This document shows positions 55,584-64,000 of a stretch of 64,000 nucleotides of DNA, in pieces. Each line of letters starts with the position of its first letter. Within the stretch, counting starts at the first letter, position 1. The position numbers were made by a program, and so were the translations under genes. Source of the stretch: Rapana venosa (taxonomy: Eukaryota > Mollusca > Gastropoda > Neogastropoda > Muricidae); NCBI GenBank assembly GCA_028751875.1, contig CM054167.1, positions 19,580,059 to 19,644,058 of the forward strand, given 5' to 3'. Below the pieces are notes generated by a model. That model made no database searches, had not been told where the DNA came from, and saw only the letters and a program-made list of their open reading frames with translations.

Positions 55584-55781
55584 CTGCTGAAAGGCACAGT
55601 TGAGAAAATACAGCAAGGTGATGCTCGACGCCTCGAACATGGTGAACAGCTTGATGACCAGGGTGCCCCCTGGTGCCAAGAGGAGACAACTGCAGAGGAC
55701 CTCGCAGTGATGCAGGCGGGAGACAATCACCTCCTGCTCTGCTGGGTTCTCCTGGCAGTCGATGCTGCCGTCAGCTGTGAT
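55584..55781 (-). CDS. CMTR2: CMTR2 exon with catalytic Asp and Lys
   Basis: The acceptor is CATAATGCAG and the donor CAG|GTATGTG, with 66 codons in phase 0. It reads ITADGSIDCQENPAEQEVIV, SRLHHCEVLCSCLLLAPGG, TLVIKLFTMFEASSITLLYF, LNCAFQQ. TADGS carries the Asp and VIKLFTMFE the Lys of the K-D-K catalytic set of 2'-O-methyltransferases. The GGTLV-K-FTMFE block is nearly invariant in CMTR2. Confidence 0.96.
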
Positions 55782-55829
55782 CTGCATTATGAGAATTAGA
55801 GTATGGGAGCTGTTGCCAAAAACTTTTGG

Positions 55830-56175
55830 GGGGGACAAGATAGCCTGGTTGGTCATAGCGTTGCGCATTGCGCTCATGATCTGCTGACCCGGGTTCCAAT
55901 ACCGTTCAAAGGGGATATTTTCCCCTGGTGTTAACATCAAAGCTGACTCCACTCCCCCTAAAAGTCGTTTGGATGAGACTATAAACCGAGGTCCCATGTG
56001 CGAACGTATGCAGAACATATTGTGCACACGTTAAAACCTGTTCTACTTTTTGGAAGAGTAGGCGTTGTGTGCCAGTGGGAACGGATGACAAAAATGTCAA
56101 AACTGCAAACATACAGGGACTGGATGTAAAAAAAAGCACTCATGATTTCCATTATCCTCGAAATAAAAGAATAAA
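55830..56175 (+). mobile_element. SINE II, full length, tail A
   Basis: gacaagatagcctggttgg head, body, tail A to tatcctcgaaataaaag. Confidence 0.82.
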
Positions 56176-56275
56176 TAAATAAACTATAAGAGACATTCAA
56201 CAAGAGGCAGCAGTGAATAAATCACATTTACTAGTCACCGAAAATACATAAATAAACAGTTACTGACATGAATAC

Positions 56276-56765
56276 AGGAGGAAGGTGGCAGGTTGGTTAA
56301 GACGTTTGTCTGCCAACAAGTAAACCGTGAGGTTCTGGGTTCGATTCCCAGCCTCACCCTTTCTTCCCAGTTTGACAAAAAAATCAAACTGAATGTCAAA
56401 GTCCTTCGGATGAGACTATAAACCGAGGCCCCGTGTGCGAACGCATGCAAAACATCTTGCGCACGCGTTAAATCCTGTTCTGCTTTTCGAAAGAGTAGGC
56501 CATTGTGTGCCGGTGGAAACTGATGACAAAAATGTCAAAATTGATGAGACTATAAACCGAGGCCCCATGTTTGAACGCATGCAGAACATCTTGCCCACAC
56601 GTTAAATCCTGTTCCGCTTTTCGGAAGAGTAGGCCATTGTGTGCCGGTGGAAACAGAAGACAAAATTTACAAAACCACATACACACGGGGACAGGATGTA
56701 AAAAAGCACATAAAAGCTTATTCCATTATCCTTGATATAAAAGAATAAATAAATAAATAAATACA
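56276..56765 (+). mobile_element. SINE III plus a second partial SINE
   Basis: Head III (ggaaggtggcaggttggtta, B box gggttcgattccc) with body to 56537, then another body plus tail A from 56542 to 56765. Confidence 0.8.
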
Positions 56766-57064
56766 GGGTAAGGTAAAGGTAAAGGAGTTCCATAACCTAT
56801 GTGGTTGTAGGGGAGTGAGGCGTCAGACACCTCACTTCTCTAGGGCCAGCATGTTGAGGGCGGCGCCCATCTCCTCTCCCTCGCTGCTTTACCTTCCCTG
56901 ACCCTAAAGAGGGCAGGTACCCATTTACAGCTGGGTGAACTGGGGGAACTGTACTGAAGCCAAGGCCCGCAAACGGTCACCCATCCAACTGGTAACCACG
57001 CTCGACGCTGCTTAACTTGGCTGGGGGAAAGCGAGTGCTCCGACCACTGAGCTATCCCGTCCCC
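56766..57064 (-). mobile_element. SINE I, full length, inside a SINE tail A
   Basis: taaggtaaaggtaaaggag at the left, gagctatcccgtcccc at the right. Tail A (gggactggatgtaaaaaaag) resumes at 57064, so SINE I inserted next to or into it. Confidence 0.85.
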
Positions 57065-57235
57065 AGGGACTGGATGTAAAAAAAGCACATGAGTGCTTTT
57101 TCCATTATCCTCGAAATAAAAGAATAAATAAATAAACTATAAAGAGGCATTCAACATTAGGCAGCAGAGAATAAATCTTATTTACTCGTCACCGAAAATA
57201 GATAAATCAACAGATACTGACATGAATACATTCGA

Positions 57236-57525
57236 ACATCAAGCATAAAATATATTGGACAAACTGTGTAAAACCCCTTCTTTCAGTCATGTACAAAACA
57301 ACAAAAAATCATCTAATAATCTACACACTTTCATTCACAACAAACCGTAACAACAAACCTACAGAGCACATTTTTTAACACATACTAATTTTTTTTTGTA
57401 TCCCACTCTTCAGGTGGCTATATAAAAACAATTTTTAAAAATTTAAAAACCACACTTGCTTCACAAGCCAAACTGTACCCGCACAGTCCTAAACAACGAA
57501 ACCACTACACGAGCCACCAATCAGT
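57236..57525. other. CMTR2 intron, nothing recognised
   Basis: A/T-rich with no matched repeat. Confidence 0.4.
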
Positions 57526-57529
57526 CCAC

Positions 57530-57935
57530 CATCCAGCCATTACCTGTCAAACAAGCAACCTTGAGGTTCAAGGTTCAATTCCCAGCTTTCCCCTTTCTTT
57601 CTAGTTTGACCACCAAAAAATCAAACTGGAAGTCAAAGTCCTTCAGATGAGACTATAAAGCGAGGCCCTGTATACAAATGCATGCAGAACATCTTGCGCA
57701 TGCATTAAAAACCCGTTCCGCCATTCGGAAGAGTAGTAAGCCATTTCGTGCTAGTAGGAATGGATGACAAACTCTTAACAAATGCATGTAAATACATGTC
57801 GTGTTTAGACACCATCCCCAAAGTTGGAATGCGGTTACCTAAATGGTCATTGGAAAAGAAGAAAAAAACGGTCACATACAAAAAAATCTCACCAGTGGTA
57901 AACCTCAAAGCTCTAGCCAAGGAACAAAAAAACAA
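57530..57935 (+). mobile_element. SINE III, full length, head III and tail B
   Basis: Head III remnant (gaggttcaaggttcaattcc), body (cagatgagactataaagcgag), tail B (acaccatccccaaagttgg, ctctagccaagg). One uninterrupted head-body-tail B order, so the parts belong to one transcript. Confidence 0.85.
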
Positions 57936-57964
57936 CAACAAAATATCAACAATCAGTTGGTGGG

Positions 57965-58095
57965 TAACGGAAACATAAACATACCCAGCACACAGTCGGA
58001 ATGCGGCTACCTTCATGGTGGGCACAAAAAACGGTCACATACACAAAATCTCACCATTGCTAAACCTCCGAGCTTTAGCCGAGGAACAAAAAAAC
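57965..58095 (+). mobile_element. Second SINE tail B in tandem
   Basis: cacagtcggaatgcggctacc, then tctcaccattgctaaacct and cgaggaac directly after the previous tail B. Confidence 0.75.
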
Positions 58096-58319
58096 AACAA
58101 CAACAAAACAACAAAAAACAAAGTCACCAAGTAGGTGGTTAGTTAACACTATCCCTATGTTAAAAAAAGAGAGAAAACCCCTCTTTTCCCAGTACATGCG
58201 CATTATGCGCATTTGTATGCTTCTGTAGTAGGTAATACGGAGGGAAGGGTTAGTAAGTAGATGGTTGGTTAGCCTACAGCGGGTTACCCGTAGGGAAAAG
58301 AGTAATCCATCAACTCATC

Positions 58320-58460
58320 CATCACCCATCATCTAGCCAGCCAGCCAGCCAGCCAGCCAGCCACCCACCCACCCATCCATCCACCCACCCACCCACCCAT
58401 CCATCCACCCATCCATCCACCCACCCACCCACCCATCCATCCATCCATCAACTATCCACC
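58320..58460 (+). repeat. CCAG/CCAC/CCAT tetranucleotide microsatellite
   Basis: About 30 four-base units, ending near a CMTR2 donor at 58471. Confidence 0.9.
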
Positions 58461-58471
58461 CATGTCTTTAC

Positions 58472-58686
58472 CAGCTGAATGTCTCCCATGGCCCGTGCCC
58501 GCTTCATCAAGGCGCGCATGTTCTCCATGCACATCAGGTCCCCAGAGTTGTCGGTGCCGAAGAACCAGTGGTCGTAGGTGGTGCGGATGAAGCGGTCGTC
58601 GTTGATCATGCGGCCCGTGTCGTTGCCTTCGTAGTAGGGGTTCAAGGTCGTGCCCAGCCACCGCCACCTCTGCTGTGTGTCCACGC
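58472..58686 (-). CDS. CMTR2: CMTR2 exon (NPYYEGND...WFFGTDNSGD)
   Basis: The acceptor is TCACCAACAG and the donor CTG|GTAAAGAC. It reads VDTQQRWRWLGTTLNPYYEG, NDTGRMINDDRFIRTTYDHW, FFGTDNSGDLMCMENMRALM, KRARAMGDIQL. The NP-Y-x-E-x-ND...DDR-x-I...W-(Y/F)-FG-x-DN-(T/S)-GD stretch is characteristic of CMTR2. 215 nt plus one carried base make 72 codons. Confidence 0.96.
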
Positions 58687-58734
58687 CTGTTGGTGACAAC
58701 GCAATGCGTGTACATGTATGAGATACACACCATA

Positions 58735-59165
58735 CATAATAATAATAATAATAATAATGTATGGATTTTATATAGCGCTGAATCTTGTCAAGCAACAAAT
58801 CAAAGCGCACAGATTTTTTTTTTTTTTCTATATCGAGGATAATGGAATAAGCACTCATGTGGGGTTTTTTATATCCAGTCCCCCGTGTGTATGCGGTTTT
58901 GTCAATTTCGTCATCTGTTCCCACCGGCACACAATGGCCTACTCTTTCGAAAAGCGGAACAGGATTTAACATGTGCGCAAGATGTTCTGCCTGCGTTCGC
59001 CCACGGGGCCTTGGTTTATAGTCTTATCCGAAGGACTTTGACATTCAGTTCGATTTTTTGGTCAAACTGGGAAGAAAGGGCGAGGCTGGGAATCGAACCC
59101 AGAACCCCACGGTTTACTTGTTGGCAGGCAAACGTCTTAACCATCCTGCCACCTTCCTTCCACAT
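58735..59165 (-). mobile_element. R8 fragment then SINE III, tail A, full length
   Basis: R8 at 58735-58812. The SINE on - has head III (right end ccatcctgccaccttcctt), body and tail A (tatcgaggataatggaataa at the left). Confidence 0.85.
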
Positions 59166-59335
59166 ACAAACCCATTCCGCTATTCGGAAGAGTAGGCCAT
59201 TGTGTGCCGGTAGGAAGGGATGACAAAATTGACAAAAACTGCGTACACACGGGGATTGGATGTTTAAAAAAAAAAGTACACAAGTGCTTTTTCAGTTATC
59301 CTCGAAATAAAAGAATGAAATACAATTAAAAATGA
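59166..59335 (+). mobile_element. SINE tail A fragment
   Basis: ccgctattcggaagagtagg to cagttatcctcgaaataaaag. Confidence 0.8.
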
Positions 59336-59399
59336 AAATACATCTTTTTTGTGAGGGCTTAGAGGGCTGCCTCAAATTTTATGACACTTTTTTTTTTTT

Positions 59400-59785
59400 T
59401 TTTTGGTCATTGTTCCTTGGCTAGAGCTCTGAGGTTCACCAATGAATGGTGAGATTTTGCTTTTATGAGACCTTTCTTTTCACCAGGATGATGGTAGACA
59501 CATTCCGACTTCAGGGATGCATGCTGGGTATGTTCATGTTTCCGTAACCCATCGAATGCTGACATGAATTACGGGAGCTCTAGCGTGCATATTTGATCCT
59601 CTGCGTGTGTATATACACAAAAGGAATTAAGGCACTGGTAGATCTGCGCTTGAAGCTGACCTGAGAGATCTTAAAACTCTTCACCCTTTCATGCACCAGA
59701 TGCTGCCCAAGATTCTGACCCATGACTTCATGGATCCAAGGGATTGAAATCAAACGGTCTTCACCATTCGGCTACAGCATATATC
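59400..59785 (-). repeat. R5 with tail-B end
   Basis: gctctgaggttcaccaatg, acattccgacttcaggg, atgcatgctgggtatgtt, gcactggtagatctgcg, cccatgacttcatggatcc. It shows that R5 and tail B share an end. Confidence 0.78.
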
Positions 59786-59799
59786 AAGTGTAGGTACAA

Positions 59800-60135
59800 G
59801 AAGGAGGGTGGCAGGATGGTTAAAACGTTCACCTGTATAACAAGTAAACCGTGAGCTTCTGGGTTTGATTCCCAGCCTTGCCCTTTCTTCCCAGTTTGAC
59901 ATGAAATCGAACTGAATGTCAAAGTCCTTCAGATGAGACTATAAACTGAGGCCCCATATGTGACTGAATGCAGAACATTTTGCGTATATATATGTTTTTA
60001 AAAAACCCTGTTCTGCCTTTCAGAAGAGTTGGCCATGTCACGCCAGTAGGAAAGAACGATAATTTTTTTTTTTAAACGCATGCATACAGGTGCTATGTTT
60101 AGACACTATCCCCGAAGTCAGAGCGTTGGTCAAAT
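59800..60135 (+). mobile_element. SINE III, head III, body and start of tail B
   Basis: gaaggagggtggcaggatgg, gggtttgattcccagcc, cagatgagactataaactgag, gacactatccccgaagtcag. It is cut by the CA microsatellite. Confidence 0.82.
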
Positions 60136-60159
60136 GAAAGAACACCCAGAGAAAGAGCG

Positions 60160-60765
60160 TAGGCATGCACACACGCAGTCACATACAAGTACACATACAC
60201 AAGTACACACACACACATCCATCTATCCTCCCCTCCCCCTCCCCCGTCCACACACACACACATCCATCCTCATACCCACCCACCCACACACATGCATACA
60301 CACACACCTACCCATTCTCAACTCCACCTCCTTCCCCCCAACCCCCCCCCCCCCCCCCCCCCCCAAACACACACACACACGTCTACCCATTCTCAACTCC
60401 ACCAATCTCTCTCTCCCTCTCCCTGTCACTGATTGTGATACACAGTACACACACACACACGCACACACAAACATACACACACAATAACACACATGTACAC
60501 ACACACAATCACACACACACACACATACACACACACACTACAAGCGACAAAACAAACTTTCAGTCACGCACATAAACATATCCTCTTCTCCTACATTTCT
60601 CCCTATCTGTCTCCCGTCGTCTAATATCACTTATAGTGAAAAGACATTAAATCGAAAGAACAACCACACACACACACACACACCTCACCCCCCCCCACAC
60701 CCACCCACCCTTCCCCTCCACCCCCCTTCTCCCACACACACACATACACACACACACACATCCCC
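60160..60765 (+). repeat. CA microsatellites and C run before CMTR2 donor
   Basis: CA, CACT and CCCA blocks with a run of about 20 C at 60345-60364. The dispersed segment atatcacttatagtgaaaagac is at 60623-60645. Confidence 0.85.
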
Positions 60766-60780
60766 AGCACACTCACTCAC

Positions 60781-60987
60781 CCCTGGAGACAAGAAAGTGG
60801 TTGAGGGAGGTGATGAAGGCTCCGGGCGCTTCGCACAGATGGATAGAATTCAGCGGCGCCTGGCTCTGAGGGGAGAGCACCGACTCTGGCACCACGCTGT
60901 ACGAGGCCAGGATCTCGTGGAACTTGCACCACGCCTGCGTGCACAGCTCCGCGCTGAAGTGAGTCTTCACCTCCCCCACCACCTTGC
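60781..60987 (-). CDS. CMTR2: CMTR2 first exon found (LCTQAWCKFHEIL, LCEAPGAF)
   Basis: The acceptor CCCCGCACAG precedes GCAAGGTG, and the exon needs one base from an upstream exon not found here. It reads GKVVGEVKTHFSAELCTQAW, CKFHEILASYSVVPESVLS, LNSIHLCEAPGAFITSLNHF, LVSR, then G|GTGAGTGAG. CEAPGAF is the SAM-binding loop. The first ~100 residues of the protein must lie above 61000 or outside the window. Confidence 0.96.
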
Positions 60988-61164
60988 CTGTGCGGGGAAA
61001 GAAAGAAACCGACAAGAAAATAACACCCAATAATAATACTGTTCAAGTCAAGTCAGGTTGAAATACTTTAAATTACGAGTCTTCACCTCCCCCACCACCT
61101 TGCCTGTCGGGGGAAAGAAATAAACCGACAAGAAAATAACACCAAAAATAATACTGTTCAAGTC

Positions 61165-61497
61165 ATCATCATCATCATCATCATTAACCATTACACCCAG
61201 TGGTGTGTAGGGCAGCAACAAAGCGCTTCCTTCCACTCCTGCCTATTCTGGGCTAACCTAGTCACTGATCCCCAAGAGTGCTGCTGCATGGTCTTCATCT
61301 CACTTTCTACAGTCCTCCTCCTCCACGTTGCTTTTGGTCTTCCTTTCTTTCTCCTTCCTTCTGGGGTCCAGTGCAATGCTGTTCTTGTGATTGACTGTGG
61401 GTCTCTTCGGAGGATGTGCCCAATCCACTTCCACCGTCGTCTGGTGATGATGGTTCCCATGTCTTCTTGCCTGCATCTCCATAGTAGGTCTTCATTC
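61165..61497 (-). mobile_element. LINE 3' end with 12-bp target duplication, inside the acceptor array
   Basis: The - strand reads RRRWKWIGHILRRDPQSITR, TALHWTPEGRRKKGRPKATW and HSWGSVTRLAQNRQEWKEAL, then a (GAT)n tail. ACTGTTCAAGTC flanks it at 61153-61164 and 61498-61509. Same family as the 3' part of 37771 and 42270. Confidence 0.87.
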
Positions 61498-61705
61498 ACT
61501 GTTCAAGTCAAGTCAGGTCGAAATACTTTAAATTACGAGTCTTCACCTCCCCTACCACCTTGCCTGTGCGGAGAAAGAAATACACCGCAAGAAAATAACA
61601 CCAAAAATAATACTGTTCAAGTCAAGTCAGGTTGAAATACTTTAAATTACGAGTCTTCACCTCCCCCACCCCCTTGCCTGTCGGGGGAAAGAAAGAAACC
61701 GACAG

Positions 61706-62080
61706 AAAAGGTGAAGGAAGGTGGCAGGATGGTGAAGACGTTTGCCTGCCAACAAGTAAAACCGTGAGGTTCTGGGTTCGATTCCCAGCTTTGCCCTTTC
61801 TTCCTAGTTTGACAAAAAAAATCGAACTGAATGTCAAAAACATCTTGCGCACACGTTAAATCCTGTTCTGCTTTTCGAAAGAGTAGGCCATTGTGTGCCG
61901 GTGGGAACAGATGACAAAATTTACAAAACCGCATGTACACGGGGACTGGATGTAAAAAAAAAGGCACATGAGTGCTTATTCCATTATCCTCGATATAAAA
62001 AAAAATGTCATCTGATTGCTTTGATTTGTTGCTTTACAAGATTCCGCGCTATATAAACTCCATACATTATTATTATTATT
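61706..62080 (+). mobile_element. SINE III with deleted body, tail A, then R8
   Basis: Head III (ggaaggtggcaggatggtga, gggttcgattcccagc) joins tail A directly at about 61840 and runs to cctcgatataaa. R8 (gctttgatttgttgc to cattattatt) is at 62012-62080. Confidence 0.8.
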
Positions 62081-62207
62081 ATTAAAATAATACTGTTCAA
62101 GTCAAGTCAGGTTGAAATAACTTTAAATTACGGGTCTTCACCTCCCCTACCCCTTTGCCTGTCAAGAAAGAAATAAACCGCAAGAAAACAATACCAAAAA
62201 TAATACT

Positions 62208-62455
62208 GTTCAATTCACTCTGATAGGGAAACAAATACAGTTGCAGACATGAAAAAGAAAAAAAAAGGGTGGCGCTGCGCTTGTGGCGACGCGCTCTCCC
62301 GCTCTCCCCGGGGAGAGCAGCCCGAATTTCACGGAGAGAAATCTGCCGTGACTTAAAGTGGTATGAAATGAAATCTGAGCGCTTTGATTTGTTGCTTTAC
62401 AAGATTCAGCGCTATATAAATTCCATACATTATTATTATTATTATTATTATTAAG
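62208..62455 (-). repeat. R6 fragment and R8
   Basis: gatagggaaacaaatacag, then ccggggagagcagcccgaatt is R6 reversed. R8 with (ATT)n is at 62374-62455. Confidence 0.7.
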
Positions 62456-62594
62456 TCAGGTCGAAATAACTTTAAATTATCCCTTTGAGGGGCAATTTCA
62501 CAATACCTGACAGGCACGTGTATACATTGATGAGAACGGTTGGTGATGGAGTGGAAGGGGGGTAATGGAGTTGGTTTTATTTTACTTTTTTGCA

Positions 62595-62990
62595 TTTTTT
62601 TCCCTTGGCTAGAGCTTTTCCCACTTGCCCCAGGCACTTGCGCACAACCGCCGCAAATGGAGCCAACTGGTGCAACGGTCGTCACCGCAGTGCCCCTACG
62701 ACCCCAGCAGAGGGTTATGGAAGCAGATGAGAGAGAGCTTTGAGGTTTGCCAATGGTGAGAATTTGCGTAAGAGACTTGTTGTTTTTTTTAAAATCCACC
62801 ATGAAGGTAGCCGCATTCCAACTTTGGGGAAGGAGTCTGAACACGACACCTGAATGCATGCATTTTTTTTAAAAATTAGCCATCAGTTCCTATCAGCGAG
62901 CAATGGCCTACTCTTCTGAAAGGTCGAACGGGATTTTAACATGTGCGAAAGATGTTCTCCGTGCGTTCACACAAAAATGCATAGTGCTGC
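62595..62990 (-). mobile_element. SINE tail B and part of body, with a 115-bp insertion
   Basis: ggctagagctttt is interrupted at 62619-62733 and continues gctttgaggtttgccaatgg, then gtagccgcattccaacttt and gatgttctccgtgcgttc. Confidence 0.75.
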
Positions 62991-63260
62991 CGTTAGGTGC
63001 CTGACAAGTCAGGCCCAGAGCATCTGACTTTGGCGTGGGGAGAGAACTGTTATCTTAAAAATCTTTCTGGAAAGAAAGGAAGGTGAATGGACCAAGAAGG
63101 CAGAAAATAGACAGGAAGGAAGTGACAGGAAGAAAAGGAGCAAAGCAGGAACAAAGTGAGGGATAGAAAAGAGGGATTTGCTAGCAACAGAATTTCCAGA
63201 GAGTGGGGATGCTGTTTACGCTGACAGGCCCCTGGCATCCCCACAGCGGAGCACACTGGA
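62975..63260 (+). repeat. R7 repeat, complete copy
   Basis: gacaagtcaggcccagagc, ggaccaagaaggcag, gggatagaaaagagggat, ggcatccccacagcggagc. Confidence 0.8.
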
Positions 63261-64000
63261 TGACAGGTTTGCATATGTGTACGACTCATTTCAAAAACCT
63301 TGCCATAGACTATAGGTAGCCACACTTCAACTTTTGATGATGTTTTTTCTCCTGTAAAGGAGAGCACAGGTTGTTACACTAAGAGCATAGAGAGCTTCTT
63401 GACAGTGGTGGTTGGTTGGTTCAGTACAGTCCCTAAATCGGGTACCTCCACTGGGGCTCTAATATAATCAAAGAAAGAAAGACTGATGCTAAGCGCTTGT
63501 CACGGCTGAAGACACTATCTCAGCATCCCATTTTTGTGCAACGTCACAACATTCTAACACAGACTTCGGCACTAAGCTTACCTCGATGATTGGCCCTGCT
63601 TTTGGCCTAAGCCACAGACTGAAAGTAAAAATCAGATAATTATAAGTGAAAGTGCAATGCACTCACTATGTATGTTTGTCTGTCGTGTTCCGACGATGAC
63701 CTCCAAAACAGCAGAGGAGGCAGTTGCTGTTTCGGAAATTGGGCAGAAATTTGATTATAGTGGAGATGCTTTGCCCACAGTACATCCCCACTCTCTCGGC
63801 CAAGTGGGCATAAAGACAGTCAGCGTTGGAGATGTTCTCCAAAGGCCAACAAGCCCCCAGGGCTGCAGCACGTAAGGACTCACTATACAGCTGGGAATAT
63901 GACACATCGCTTTGCAACATCAGACCCACCTGTGGCTAGAGCTCTACAACACATTTCCAAAGAGTTCATGACCGCTGTGCTGAGGAGCGGAAGAAGCTGG
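63261..64000. other. Unassigned flank
   Basis: Normal composition. Open stretches of 72 codons (+, 63657-63875) and 87 codons (-, 63666-63929) overlap each other and show no family motif. Neither has a convincing splice context, and they do not continue CMTR2. Confidence 0.4.

Larger units (their letters stand above)
56170..57235 (+). repeat. ~950-bp duplication: 110-bp unique repeats around SINEs
   Basis: gacattcaacaagaggcagc, gtcaccgaaaata and cagttactgacatgaataca at 56190-56275 recur as gcattcaacattaggcagca, gtcaccgaaaata and cagatactgacatgaataca at 57145-57230. Each follows a SINE tail A. Confidence 0.75.
60961..62170 (-). repeat. Tandem array of a CMTR2 acceptor and exon start, five copies, broken by insertions
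   Basis: On - the unit is TACTTTAAAT-like, AGTATTATT, TTATTTTCTTG, then (C)GACAG|GCAAGG(T/G)GGTGGGGGAGG and TGAAGACTCG. Copies lie at 60961 (real exon), 61076, 61537, 61651 and 62131 (+ coordinates of the gtcttcacctcc block). Extra copies reach a stop soon after the shared exon bases. Confidence 0.9.

Noticed and set aside
58448..58972. 174-codon ORF on - as a single protein
   Set aside because: Only 58472-58686 is the CMTR2 exon. The upstream part is intron with R8 and SINE sequence.
63657..63929. Missing N-terminal exon of CMTR2
   Set aside because: Neither strand gives sequence like the family N-terminus, and no splice phase of one base fits the exon at 60987.

Overview
The window is animal nuclear DNA. 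It has split genes with GT-AG introns, thousands of bases of microsatellite, and a dense load of SINEs and LINE fragments, with no bacterial or plasmid features. The families present suggest a lophotrochozoan, most likely a marine gastropod mollusc. That placement is inference from recalled repeat motifs and gene content, not from a search.

Two protein genes can be supported, lying tail to tail. (1) On the + strand, positions 501-18829 hold the last five coding exons of an animal cyclooxygenase (prostaglandin G/H synthase, PTGS). The first three of these exons carry base-level indels and sit in a stretch of about 9 kb full of implausibly long G and C runs, so that part of the assembly is probably poor. 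The last two exons are clean and end in the ER-retention-like tetrapeptide RDEL. (2) On the - strand, 60987 down to 32570, eleven exons in consistent phase encode CMTR2, the cap-2 mRNA ribose 2'-O-methyltransferase. Only the N-terminus is missing. This copy is long because of a His-rich insert and a roughly 350-residue Ser/Thr-rich insert encoded mostly by one 1129-nt exon.

Layout: 1-12.0 kb, PTGS introns made of CA/GA/CT/TTC microsatellite and long poly-G/poly-C. 12.06-12.47 kb, tandem repeat interrupted by a 3.16-kb RTE-like retrotransposon (12470-15631) with a 15-bp target duplication. 17.1-18.8 kb, final PTGS exons. 18.8-32.5 kb, intergenic DNA with a 3'-UTR repeat, SINEs, a LINE 3' end inserted in another repeat, and several minisatellites. 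32.5-61.0 kb, CMTR2. 61.0-64.0 kb, duplicated acceptor segments, LINE and SINE insertions and unassigned sequence.

The most unusual signal is in CMTR2. Edges of its exons, including splice sites, have been copied repeatedly into neighbouring introns: a donor array at 44.6-45.24 kb, an acceptor array at 60.96-62.17 kb, and three displaced copies of one exon's 3' edge at 37-39.7 kb. A 97-bp piece of the long exon is embedded in an intronic repeat at 34.4 kb. A 2.65-kb, 23-bp minisatellite sits 20 bp upstream of another acceptor and is almost free of AG on the transcribed-sense strand. Other points of note are a SINE whose head joins a tRNA-like A box to 5S-rRNA-like sequence, SINEs with exchangeable heads and tails, two internally deleted LINE derivatives, and two TTAA-bounded elements.
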